In this document: positions 34,147-44,237 of the stretch, piece by piece
Numbering within the stretch: the stretch's first letter is position 1
How the letters are laid out: every line of letters begins with the position of its first letter
NCBI GenBank assembly: GCA_949316235.1
Contig: OX438754.1
Location: 5,937,501-6,001,500 of the forward strand
Direction of reading: 5' to 3'
DNA: 64,000 nucleotides
DNA from: Oegoconia quadripuncta
Taxonomy: Eukaryota; Arthropoda; Insecta; Lepidoptera; Autostichidae
Program-made: the position numbers and the translations under genes
Notes under the pieces: generated by a model
Told to the model about the DNA's origin: nothing
The model's database searches: none
What the model saw: the letters and a program-made list of their open reading frames with translations, nothing else

Positions 34147-34594
34147 TTGTTCACATTACATTATTAAATCAAACAATATCATTGGAATTTAATCAGTACA
34201 TATCTAATTAGGATGCTTAACTATGTTAACTTTAAGTTACAGCTACATACAGCTTACAGACTCGTAATTTATAATACATGATATACATTCAATAAAAAAC
34301 AGAACGAACATTTTTCGGAGTATTTTAGAAGAAAAAGAAAAATGAATTATGTTTAACATTTATTACAATGTTATCCACCTCGTCACTAGTTTTGCTATTA
34401 TTTTACACATAGTTGTTTTTGAGTTTGGGTAAGACAACTAGGCTTGTATTATGGATACCAGATAGTTGATTTTTATACATATAATTGTTTCTTATACATA
34501 TAATTGATTCTTATACATATTATCAATTAAAACATCCATATAAATAGATTTAATAGTGGGGTAGAAGATAAGTTAAATTAAGGTACTGAATTAT

Positions 34595-34880
34595 GACGAC
34601 CTGTTTGGTGTAGTGGTTAGCAACTGACCACTATACCAAAAGGTTGCGGGTTCGATTCCCTATAGGGGCATACGTTTGTGTGAGGAATACGGACATGTGT
34701 ACCTGAGTTATGGATGTTTTCATTTATAATAAGGATTTATTTAGAAAAAAAAAATGTATTTATGTAGTATATGAACCATCTGGTATTCACAACACAAGCC
34801 TATAGTTGCTTACTGTGGAACTAGATGGCGCTGTGTGTATGTCTTAAGGATATTTATTATTTTATTATTATTATTATTAA
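34595..34880 (+). mobile_element. SINE family 1 copy
   Basis: A complete copy, with the head GACGACCTGTTTGGTGTAGT, the B box GGGTTCGATTCC, a body ending GGCGCTGTGTGTATGTCTTA and a TTATT tail. Confidence 0.75.
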
Positions 34881-35175
34881 TTATGATGGACATTTCATAC
34901 TTATCGCAAGTCTCAAAATATGTCAATACCATCACTTATCCCCTTATAGAACTAATAATATTGCTTATTCCTATCCATCAAATATAAATTTATAATTTTA
35001 TATATTAATATCACAATAATCTAGATATTTATTTAATTTTATCTTGAAAAATCTAGATTGTTTTGTATAGTTTGTTATTTTGTTAACAACAGGTTAAGGC
35101 CTACCTTGAAATAGCACCATAGTCACAGACTTTAAAAATACAGTCAAAATGTCATTTACCAGAAATAAAAGGCAC

Positions 35176-35363
35176 TTAATGGTTATGATCAAAGAAACAT
35201 TTAACCACTTCCCCGTGGATCGTAGTAATGAAAGATTTGCACTTGGTGCGTTTTCTAGTAGAACACTGCCATCGCATCTTCCAACCATGCTTCCTCTCCC
35301 TAGAAAAGCGGTATCCACCAGCGATTAACATCTGAGTACCTCTTGATGTCCAAATATAGCGGG
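35176..35363 (-). CDS. mod(mdg4): FLYWCH exon, IWTSRGTQ group, copy 1
   Basis: The acceptor TTTACGTTGCAG is followed by CC and 61 codons to TAA. It reads RYIWTSRGTQMLIAGGYRFS, then KMRWQCSTRKRTKCKSFITT (C-x7-C) and FDHNH. It shares the opening and the core with 36086, 36567 and 37449, a second local tandem group. Confidence 0.92.
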
Positions 35364-36085
35364 CTGCAACGTAAACAAGACTTAACAATAACCCTCAAAT
35401 TATTGTGTCGTCATCCATGGTAGCGGTTTCGCTATCATCTGGTGAACTCATACTAATAAAAAAATACGGTTCGCTTAGTGTTGATCTACTTTAGTTACAA
35501 AGGTTTCAAACAAATTATACATTACAATTGTAAAAAACTTTTATTTTTCTAAATCATTTCATATAATTCGAACTTAATATTCTAGTAATAATTATAAAAA
35601 TATATTAAACGTCCGTCTGGCTTGTTACACCTTTCTTATTGTAAGGTTGTCGCCAAGCAACAATTTGATAGAATTATTATGTTCCCGCGTATATGAGCGT
35701 CGCTGGTCTCTCAATTTAGGAGGTCGGGGATCGATTCCCAGGCAGCACATGTACCAATGAGTTTTTATATTTAATTTAATTACTTGTGTGCATTTATCAG
35801 ACTGCTCTTAAACGGTGAAGGAAGACATCGTGAGGAAATCTGCATGCCTGAGAAATAAAAATTCAAAGGCATGTGAAGTCCTCAACCCGCATTGGGACAG
35901 CGTTTCAGCTATTAAGAGACACAGTCCCTCATATAAATTGGAGATTCCGGGTGAGCGCGCTTCCACCTTCGGCTTCATCAGGAATCGTCATAAAGTACAA
36001 AAATAGTGTTCTATAATGTTCAAACCAACTGATTAACATTTACCCTGAACTTTATGATCATCACAGATTTCAAAATAATGCAAAG
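35364..36085. other. Gap holding a SINE inside a SINE
   Basis: Family 2 body pieces at 35606-35690 and 35941-36003 flank a family 3 copy (35691-35940, plus; head AGCGTCGCTGGTCTCTCAAT). The frame 35815-36006 (+) runs through it and is not a gene. Confidence 0.6.
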
Positions 36086-36285
36086 CTACTTAACAATTGC
36101 ATGGTTATGTTCAAAAGAATATTTCACAACTTGCTCTTCGACAGTGGTAATGAAAGATCTGCACTTGGTACGATATCTGGAACAACACTGCCATCTCACC
36201 TTCAAACCTTGCTTTTTCTCCCTAGAGAAGCGAAACCCGCCTGCTATTAACATTTGTGTACCTCTTGATGTCCAAATGAAGCGAA
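36086..36285 (-). CDS. mod(mdg4): FLYWCH exon, IWTSRGTQ group, copy 2
   Basis: The acceptor TTTACATTGCAG is followed by TT and 65 codons to TAG. It reads RFIWTSRGTQMLIAGGFRFS, then KVRWQCCSRYRTKCRSFITT and FEHNHAIVK. A four-residue tail follows the finger, and an extra cysteine lies next to the first zinc ligand. Confidence 0.92.
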
Positions 36286-36566
36286 CTGCAATGTAAATAC
36301 ATCGTAGCAATCAATTTTATTATTCCTATCGCGATTGTTGTTTTACTTGGGTCATCATCGTCATTTCTTCCTGTATAATCCATTGCTGAACAAAGCTCCC
36401 CCCTCCCCCCTACAAATTACTACAATGCTGTTGTGGTTCATAAGAATTTAGATAAGGAGACGTTTCAGAATTTATTAATATCAGATATTTAAACCAAAAC
36501 CAAATTATCTGTCCTATAGGCTTTAAAGTCAACATTCCTACTGCTTAACATTTGCACAATTAAAAA

Positions 36567-36754
36567 TTAATGGTTATGGTTAAAAAAACATTTCACAACA
36601 TGTCCGTCTACAGTGGTAATGAAAGACTTGCACTTGGTGCGATTTCTAGTAGAACACTGCCATCTTATCTTCATACCGTGCTTCTTCTCCCTAGAGAAGC
36701 GGAACCCGTCTGCGATTAACATCTGGGTACCTCTTGTTGTCCAAATGTAGTGGA
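36567..36754 (-). CDS. mod(mdg4): FLYWCH exon, IWTSRGTQ group, copy 3
   Basis: The acceptor TTTACATTGCAG is followed by TC and 61 codons to TAA. It reads HYIWTTRGTQMLIADGFRFS, then KIRWQCSTRNRTKCKSFITT and FNHNH. The intron upstream carries the same TTTACATTGCAG as copy 2, so the duplication included the splice site. It lies only 281 bases from copy 2. Confidence 0.92.
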
Positions 36755-37448
36755 CTGCAATGTAAAGACACCATAGCAATCAAATGTTATTAAACCAACG
36801 AATATTTCAATTCTAACGTCCTCCGTGGCATGACAGATATTTCTATGGCAAGGTATAAACAAACAAGCAATTAGCTGATCTGGTAGTACATTACTATTGA
36901 AATGGCGGAACTTTAATACTATTTACATCAAGTACCTAACTTCTACTGCACCTTTTGCTGACAATAAAAAGTTTTAAAAAGTACGACGAACGTATGTAAT
37001 AGGATAACAAGAACTTTATGTAAATGTTGACAAGAAAATGAAAATGATGAAAGAGCTAAATTGATTAAATGTAAATGAACAGGTATGATATAAAAAAAAT
37101 CAGTATACATACCAGATGGGAAACATATATTTAGAAATTACATGATTCTTACCAGTGAACATTCTAGATGGAGTTTGAATAGTAAATAGTATATTATCCA
37201 GCAATTAACTACAACAAAACACCTTATGCAGTGACAGATGCATCGTTTTCACCTACTAGATGAAAATATACCCTTACATTATCCCATACTTTCACCCAAA
37301 AACGGGACCCGCTTTGGATTTACAGAAGTAGTTCACACTTCAAGAAGAAACGACGACCCTTTTCATGAAAAGCTACAAGGCAACTGACATTGCAAAAGAA
37401 TTCAAAGTGGAAACCCACAATATGAAGACGATGTCGCAGAATCAGCAG
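36755..37448. other. Gap, A/T-rich, nothing recognised
   Basis: No repeat or coding sequence was identified. It is the spacer between two members of the IWTSRG group. Confidence 0.35.
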
Positions 37449-37642
37449 TTAATGACCGTGGTTATGTTCCAGGAAACTTTTAACTACATCCCCGTGTACA
37501 GTGGTAATAAAAGCCCTGCACTTGGTGCGACTTCTAGTTGAACACTGCCATCGTATCTTCACACCTTCCTTTCCCTCTCTGGAAAAGCGGAAAGCACCAG
37601 CGGCTAACATATCGCTACCTCTTGACGTCCAAATATGTCGGA
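37449..37642 (-). CDS. mod(mdg4): FLYWCH exon, IWTSRG group, copy 4
   Basis: The acceptor TTTCGTTACAG is followed by TC and 63 codons to TAA. It reads RHIWTSRGSDMLAAGAFRFS, then KIRWQCSTRSRTKCRAFITT (C-x7-C) and LEHNHGH. Two residues follow H-N-H. Found from the minus-strand splice site; no long ATG-started frame exists. Confidence 0.9.
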
Positions 37643-37762
37643 CTGTAACGAAACCATAGCTACATTAAAAAACTTCTAACCTACAATTTGATGATGATGA
37701 TTTGAACAAACAATGACATCAAAACAAAAAAATCGAGTGATAACTATGTTGACCATGATATA

Positions 37763-38115
37763 TTGGGTCTTTACTTATGAAATTGGAGTTTTTTTTTCTT
37801 CGTTAATCATATGTACCAATTCCTGCGATTTTCAAAGCTATTTCCAAATTTGTGTTTTATTTGGAAAGTGGAATATTATTTCAAGATTTCACATGAAATA
37901 TTTTTTCATTTCCGGGCTAAATCTCATAATAAAAAAAATTTGAACAGATCTCTATTCATATGCTTCCCATAATCATTTCTTAGCTTCGCTGAAATTTTTA
38001 TAAAGCGGTTACTTTTAAAAATTAACGCTGCCTATACTTAACTTAATGTTATCCGATAATACACACAAAGTTTAGCTAAATTGGATTTGCCGTTCCCAAA
38101 AAAAAATCAAAAATC
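37763..38115 (+). mobile_element. TA-flanked MITE, copy 2, right end lost
   Basis: It starts TTGGGTCTTTACTTATGAAA after TA and matches the other copies as far as the AAAAAAATC stretch near 38105. The right inverted end is missing. The frame at 37713-37943 is part of it. Confidence 0.8.
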
Positions 38116-38996
38116 AAAGAGGCAGTTCACAATAGTCGTGCAATGGGCGAAATAGAGAAAAAGAAGTTGTGTTAAACACGTACTTGCAGTTTCATCCAAA
38201 ATGACGTTGCATCGATTTCATAATATCTAATTGATGTAGGCTTATTGAATGAAAGTTTAAAGTTGTGTGGCACAAATATGCAGGTTGCAGGAACAACTTG
38301 AAAATAAGTGTAAAAACTTGTGGGCCCGCAAGGTATGGTATAAAATGCTCTGGCAGCACTTCCTCGCTTAAAGCAAATGCTTAGACTCAAGATAGTACCT
38401 ATAACAGTTTGACATTCCATATTATTAATTGAAAGAGTAAAATTGACATTCACTGTAATTTGACATTTCATCATTGACATTTCTATATTCCTTTGTATTA
38501 TTTTGATAATTATTGTTATTAGTTTTACCACTAGCTAAATTATGTATTGGTATGTTTTCTAACTTAATTTCTTACTTTCAAAAGGGATGTACTCGTTCTA
38601 TTCCAATAAAATTTCGTTTAGCATAAAAGCGATTAATTGTCTCCACGCCGATTTTATTTGTATGAAACTTTAATATTGTCCAATATTTGTACGTCACTGT
38701 AATGAATGAATTAGGAGGATCTTATTGTAAAAACACCTAATGTAATGTACCCTATTCAAGAGCAAATAAATCATATTCTATTCGTAAGCGTAACGAGGAA
38801 ACTGAAAGAAGTCGAATTCCCAGTGATGTTTATCTGCTAAGATTTAACAAATTAAACAACTTTTAACTATATATTAAATATGGAGATATGTCGATCCGCT
38901 CACTTTCTTATATATTTTTTCGTGTTAATAAAATGTTCATTATCAATTGGACAAACCCACATAAATGGTGGAAACAGTTCATTATGTAATTCTATT
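38116..38996. other. Gap with an unassigned minus-strand frame
   Basis: The minus frame 38172-38531 (119 codons) reads CFKRGSAARAFYTIPCGPTS and FNKPTSIRYYEIDATSFW in its second half. This is not low complexity, but I recognise no family; a repeat-derived frame is possible. The rest is AT-rich. Confidence 0.3.
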
Positions 38997-39229
38997 TTAA
39001 AGCAGTTCTACAAGTCTTCCCTTCGTTTTCTTACATGTGTTGGTATGGTTGTGCTGTAGCTTTCCTGATAGAAATTTACCCTCTATGGTGTAGATACTAG
39101 CCGTACATTTAGTCGTTGTTCTGGTGCAGCACCGCCACCTTGTTTTCAATCCTATTTCCCGGTCTCTGGTGAACCGGTAACCATCTATGACTAGCATGAG
39201 GGTACCCCTGGTAGTCAACAGCTTATAAA
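38997..39229 (-). CDS. mod(mdg4): FLYWCH finger exon with basic tail
   Basis: The acceptor GCGTTTCAG is followed by TT and 76 codons to TAA. It reads LLTTRGTLMLVIDGYRFTRD, then KTRWRCCTRTTTKCTASIYT (C-x7-C) and LQHNH. A tail of about 14 residues, TNTCKKTKGRLVELL, is rich in lysine and arginine. Confidence 0.92.
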
Positions 39230-40458
39230 CTGAAACGCACAAATCTTCACTTATTTATTAGGTGGAAAACTGCACGGCATGTTGCTGTGGTTATTAATCC
39301 ATATGACTATTAAGTCATAGTACGTAAAAAATAACATATTAGCAGACAGTGCTAAATCGTTATCATCATCAACATCATCAGCCCGTGAACATCCCACTGC
39401 AGGGATATTGGCCTTCCCTCGTATAATGAAGGAGTATGGGCCATAGTCCGCCACGCTGGCCCAATGCGGGTTGAGGACTTCACATGCCTTTGAATTTTTA
39501 AGTTTATTGTTATAAATAGAGTTAAGTATTTAAATAAAGTTGGATAGCTCTGTCATTACAAAAGTCGTGGGAGCCGTAGTCCACATATGGGCCCAATACG
39601 ATTTGACAGAATATGCAGATCTCCTCATAATGCTTTAACTAAAAATTCAACGAGGCCATAGATAAATAAATATAAATATCCTTACACAAACACACAGCGC
39701 CATCTAGTTCCACAGTAAGCAACTATAGGTTTCTGTTGTGGATATCAGATGGTTGATATCTACAAACATAATTTTTTTTAATATAAATATTTATATTTAT
39801 TAATTTTAAATAAATTTATAAATAAATACTTATTATAAATGAAAACATCCGTATTCATCACACAAACATATGCCCCTAGCGGGATTCGAACCCGCAACCT
39901 TTTGGTATAGTGGTCAGAGTTGCTAACCACTATACCAAACAGGTCGTCGTAGCTGTAACTCCTGTAACTAGATATAATAATATTTATAATTGATCCAGGT
40001 GGCGACGTAGCGTTAAAAAACAATGATTCCAGGTTAATTTTTAATAAGGTTTATTTGGAATATGAGATTGAGATACATATAAAATTCCTTAATTTTGAGG
40101 CTCTGTTGTCGATTCTAACAATTTACAGAACCCTGAAAGTAAAGGGTTATTGCAAACGTTATACATGTAGCACAGGATAAAAAAACATTTTAATCAGAAA
40201 TAACAACAACATACAATTTAGAATCGTGGCTCACTTGATCTGTCATATAATTTTAGGTAATAGCATACTATGGATACGAGGAGATTCTAAAATATTCCAT
40301 CAACGGCCTGTACAAGCCTGCTTTTAAGAGAATTTGTCCAAAGCGCCACGAGACGGTGTGCACTAATAACGCCGTCCCAAAGACGTGCGCCTTTTACAAC
40401 ACAACACATTGTTTTTATCTTTGCTGGGAGCCCCACGACTATTCAATTTGTCCGCTGA
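39230..40458. other. Gap with SINE copies
   Basis: Holds a SINE family 3 body fragment (39361-39497, minus) and a SINE family 1 copy (39662-39950, minus). Frames 39251-39454 and 39778-40023 (-) run through these. Confidence 0.5.
39662..39950 (-). mobile_element. SINE family 1 copy
   Basis: A complete copy in minus orientation, with the head CGACGACCTGTTTGGTATAG, the B box GGGTTCGAATCCCGC and a body ending TGTGTTTGTGTAAGGATATT. Confidence 0.75.
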
Positions 40459-40661
40459 TTATTCGTCAAATTTATGATTATGGACAAGTTTAGTCATCAC
40501 AACTTGGTCCTGTATGGTGTAAATGCACGCGCCACATTTCGTTCGATGTCTGCTACAACACTGCCATCTCACTTTGCCCTCAGTCATTTTCTTGTTTTTG
40601 GTGAATCGGTATCCATCTGACATTAGCATAGATGTGCCTCTGGTCGTTTTTATTTTCACAA
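40459..40661 (-). CDS. mod(mdg4): FLYWCH finger exon, RWQC group
   Basis: The acceptor AAATTTACAG is followed by TT and 66 codons to TAA. It reads IKTTRGTSMLMSDGYRFTKN, then KVRWQCCSRHRTKCGACIYT (C-x7-C, with additional cysteines) and LVHNHKFDE. Four residues follow the finger. Confidence 0.92.
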
Positions 40662-41606
40662 CTGTAAATTTATTAACAAATTCATTACTAATACATATTG
40701 CTCGCGAGTTCTCGATAGTCGCTCCCTGATTTACATCAAGGAAGAGAGGTACCCAATTTGAAAATCCGTAGAAAAACGAACGTACTGTGATGTCAATAAA
40801 ATATATATATAATTACTCTTTGATACATTACAGTGCATCTCGTTACCCTGTCTCTCACAAATCGGACCCAATTCGACGCTCATTATCGTTAGACCAGTTG
40901 AGCCCAACTTAAAGTATAATATCTTACCCAACAACACGTTAAAAACGTTTTCCAACCAACCAGACCGACTTGCATGTCGCAGGTGTCGTTAGACGAAATG
41001 GCCAATAAAAATTCAACACTAGGAAACAAAATAATTCCTTTACTCTCCACATTATAAATAAAAAATTGCGATATAATGAACCAAAAATCACCCTGTAAAA
41101 TATAAATAATTAAAACATTAATTAATGAGTAGGTACAACTATAGATTCAATAAACAGTAAACTTAAGGAAACGCTATTTAAAAATCCATCACGTACTTTA
41201 GCATTTTATTGTTATGACTGCTATAGCAGTCTCGTGTCCGTAACGTGATAAGTTACTTTAAAAAATATTATAAAATTTATAAATTACGTCACGTAATTTA
41301 ACACTTTTACGGATAAAGGTCCAAACACAATATATTTATTGTTATGACTGCTATAGCAGTCCTGTATGTCCGTACATGATAAGTCACTTAAAAATATTAT
41401 AAAACTTACTAAATTTCAAGTTGATAAAGCTTTCCGAGTACTCCATAAACGTGTTGCATTCAGTCGTATTCATCGGGAATCTGATTTACTCACATTGTAC
41501 AAGACATCACATAGAATATCTCAATTCTGTATGAACAGTGAGAGAACCTACGAAACCCTAGATAAGTAGTATCTGTGTCTAAAGCCATCTTTTCCCAACA
41601 GTCCCC
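40662..41606. other. Gap with a tandem duplication
   Basis: Bases about 41200-41300 and 41330-41425 are two copies of one unit beginning TTTATTGTTATGACTGCTAT, each with the palindrome GACTGCTATAGCAGTC. Frames at 40731-40955 (-) and 41366-41569 (+) are not recognised. Confidence 0.45.
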
Positions 41607-41878
41607 TCACTGTATTATCACATCTGGTATCCACGAGTATTTGAATATCCTAAGCAGTTTTCCTTTTGACCTCGACACGGTGTCATTTGCGTGGTTGTGG
41701 TGGAAGTTGCAGTTCATGATGACGTCATCGATAGTTGTTATGGAAGCTTTGCACCTCGTACTGGTTTTGGTGGAGCACTGCCACCTCGTTCTGCCAATGC
41801 CGAAGTCTTTTGCCCTGGTGAACCGGTAACCATCAGCCAGCAACATCACAGTTCCTCGACTGGTACAAAACTCCGTTA
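41607..41878 (-). CDS. mod(mdg4): FLYWCH finger exon, RWQC group, long tail
   Basis: The acceptor TTTATTTGCAG is followed by TA and 89 codons to TGA. It reads EFCTSRGTVMLLADGYRFTR, then RTRWQCSTKTSTRCKASITT (C-x7-C) and FHHNH. A tail of about 30 residues, ANDTVSRSKGKLLRIFKYSW and IPDVIIQ, follows. The reading frame begins upstream of the first ATG, so an ATG-only gene call would cut off the start. Confidence 0.92.
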
Positions 41879-42122
41879 CTGCAAATAAACTTAAAAATTA
41901 AATCTTCAATGTTTAAAAGAATAGTCGATTCATTATGGAAGCTATCGTCTTAGGAAGTATGCTAGGTAAGAGTAGGTAAGAGTAAATACTCTTATTTTTT
42001 AATAAGGTGTACACTTTAAATAGAACAATTATAAAAAAAACACACACGTCAAATAAAAATCAATATTTAAATGGAAATAATAGATAAATTAAAAATACAC
42101 ATTACTAGTAATGAGTACTTGC

Positions 42123-42379
42123 CTAAGTATTATTATATTTTAAAACAGTTGTTACTTCGTAAGGTTCCCGCTGAATAGGTGGTTTAAGGTGATAGTGATT
42201 GTGTTTGAGGTTAGACTTGACGATGACATCACCGAGGGTAATGATGGAGGCGTTGCACTTGGTCCTGGTCTTGGTGTTGCATTGCCACCTGATCTTCGAC
42301 CCCGTCTGTATGCACTTGGTGAACCGATAATTGTTCGCTAGCAACAACACCCGTCCTTTTGACGTGAAGATTTCTAGAA
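42123..42379 (-). CDS. mod(mdg4): FLYWCH finger exon, RWQC group, long tail
   Basis: The acceptor ATTTCTTCAG is followed by TT and 84 codons to TAG. It reads IFTSKGRVLLLANNYRFTKC, then KIRWQCNTKTRTKCNASIIT (C-x7-C) and LKHNH. The tail, YHLKPPIQREPYEVTTVLKY and NNT, has 23 residues. The GC-rich island 42505-42630 lies 126 bases upstream. Confidence 0.92.
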
Positions 42380-42504
42380 CTGAAGAAATTCATTTGTACC
42401 AACTTTCTTATATTATAGTGAAGAGAAGTATAAACTGTGGGATAAAGTATCATCGGGCAAACTTTATGTGATTTGTTGTCGTTGTTCTTTAGTGAACAGA
42501 ACGA

Positions 42505-42630
42505 ACCGCGCTAAATCTCTCTTCGCGACTCGCGATCGGGAGCTCGCGCCGGCCGGGCCGGGCCCGCCCCGCCCCGCCCCGCCCCGCTCCGCCCCGCCCC
42601 CGCCACATGGCGCGCGCTCCGCTCGGCCTA
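42505..42630. promoter_or_regulatory. GC-box-rich island, candidate internal promoter
   Basis: In otherwise AT-rich DNA this stretch is almost pure G+C. It has several CCGCCCCGCCCCGCC-type repeats (GC-box/Sp1-like), GCCGGGCCGGGCC, and many CpG (CGCGACTCGCGATCG, GCGCGCGCTC). It sits between a MITE and the exon at 42123-42379. Strand and activity are not evident, and no TATA or initiator was pinned down. A tandem-repeat origin of the CCCCG run is the alternative. Confidence 0.45.
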
Positions 42631-42685
42631 ATACTACCAACTGACTAAAACTTTAAATTATATTAAGTAAGCATATCTTTAAGTA

Positions 42686-43107
42686 TTGGGTCTTTACCTA
42701 GGAAATTGGAATTTTTTTTCTTCGTTAATCATATGTACCAATTCCTGCGATTTTCAAAGCTATATCCATATTTGTTTTTTATTTGGAAAATGGAATATTA
42801 TTTCAAGGTTTCACACGAAATATTTTTTAATTTCTGGACTAAATCACATAATAAAAAAAAATTGGACAGAGCTCTTTTCATGTGCTTCCCACGATCATTT
42901 CTTAGATTCACTGAAACTTTTATAAAGCAGTTACTTTTAAAAATTAACGCTGCCTATACTCAACTTAATGTTATCTGATAATACACACAAAGTTTAGCTA
43001 AATTTGAAATTGCCGTTACCAAAAAAAAATCAAAATTGTTTGTATGGAGAAAACAGTCTTAATGAAATTCTTCATACAACACGCCAATTTCATAGGTAAG
43101 GACCTAA
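42686..43107 (+). mobile_element. TA-flanked MITE, copy 3
   Basis: Both ends are intact: TTGGGTCTTTACCTAGGAAA after TA, and AATTTCATAGGTAAGGACCTAA before TA. It includes an internal TGTATGGAGAAAACAGTCTT block, present also in copy 4. The two overlapping frames at 42686-42978 are non-coding. Confidence 0.88.
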
Positions 43108-43184
43108 TACTATAATTTGTGGTACAGATACGCATACAACTCCATTATAAGTTGTAACTGTTGTACTTAATTTATATTTTTTAA

Positions 43185-43303
43185 TTACTGTGAAATAAGG
43201 CTACATTTCGACAACCATAACACCAAGCAGAATAATTGAGCTGTCGAATATTTTTGTATGTGTTTCTGTAATATGTAAATCAACATTTTATGTATCTATC
43301 TAC
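43185..43303 (+). mobile_element. Retroelement 3' tail ending in ATCT repeats
   Basis: ACTGTGAAATAAGGCTACAT through AACACCAAGCAGAAT and TTTTTGTATGTGTTTCTGTA to a short ATCT run. The same tail occurs at 25408-25526 (+). Microsatellite-ended tails are typical of certain non-LTR elements. Confidence 0.55.
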
Positions 43304-44016
43304 CAATGAAACATGTAATAAAAAGTCATAAATAGTCGTATAATTATGTATAAATAGTAAAATATTGAGTCAAGATAAACATTACTCATGATTAAATACT
43401 GAATAAAAGCGTTGAACCATTTATCCACCACCGAAACCTAAGTAATATTTAAGTTAATAACTTTATTAGCGCTAGATTGCTACGATAAATCGTATTACGA
43501 TATTCTGAAATTAGTAGACGTACCTACGATTATTTCATCTTAGTATTACATTGTAACACTTACTCTCTACCCCTCCCTCTAAATATATCTTAATTAAGTA
43601 TTGCTTATTCTAATAAATCGCATTACAATTTATTTAATTCCCATTTCTCAATATTAGAAAGCCTCATTTGTAATAAATTTGCAAAAAGCGATGTCAAATG
43701 GAAAAGCACCTTTTTGTCATGATTCTAGGAGATTCAGAACAATTCATTAACTCTTCTGTTTATGTACGTAGTTTAATTATAAATCTATCGATGACTCAGA
43801 ACTATAATTTCATAACAATAAATTTAAGATTTTATTTTTGCGAGACTATACCGCTGAATTATGCATTCAATTTCATACATCATACCTTCAAGCTGTGAAA
43901 TACAATTATTCCAATAATTGACAGCACACTTGTGGATAAATTATTATTGCTTTTTCATATCATCAAATAGGAACTATATCCGTGGTTGCCTCGCAAAAAA
44001 AAACCTAATTATTTTA
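43304..44016. other. Gap, AT-rich
   Basis: The frame 43698-43898 (+) is not recognised, and no repeats were identified. Confidence 0.3.
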
Positions 44017-44237
44017 CTAAAACCTATTTGCACTAGTATGCGCCAAGGGGTCATGGAAGCCCCAGACTCGAACGATAGCATTGTCCATAGTGTGAAGTGA
44101 CGCTCTGCATCCCGCTTTAGCTTTGACGCATATCCATCTTGTTCTACCACCGTATTTGTTTACTCTATTAAACCGGTACTGACCGATCATAATCACTGGG
44201 TTACCGCGCTGAGACTGAGCGAATACAGGGTTTAGAT
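44017..44237 (-). CDS. mod(mdg4): FLYWCH finger exon with altered histidine end
   Basis: The acceptor AATTTTCAG is followed by AT and 72 codons to TAG. It reads NPVFAQSQRGNPVIMIGQYR, then RTRWICVKAKAGCRASLHTM (C-x6-C). Where H-N-H is expected it has FHDPLAHTSANRF: the first histidine is present, but the second is four residues further or lost. The exon is otherwise intact. It may still bind zinc in a modified way or may be decaying. Confidence 0.8.

Larger units (their letters stand above)
32683..35175. other. Gap with nested SINEs
   Basis: Contains the composite SINE at 33364-34146 and a SINE family 1 copy at 34595-34880. The rest is AT-rich. A frame at 35094-35318 (-) overlaps the next exon in another frame. 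Confidence 0.5.

Noticed and set aside
40523..40729. 68-codon plus frame with leucine-rich content
   Set aside because: Overlaps the minus-strand exon 40459-40661 as an antisense shadow.
37713..43000. Plus frames reading FFFVNHMYQFLRFSKL-type peptides
   Set aside because: They lie in copies of the TA-flanked MITE and vary in frame from copy to copy.
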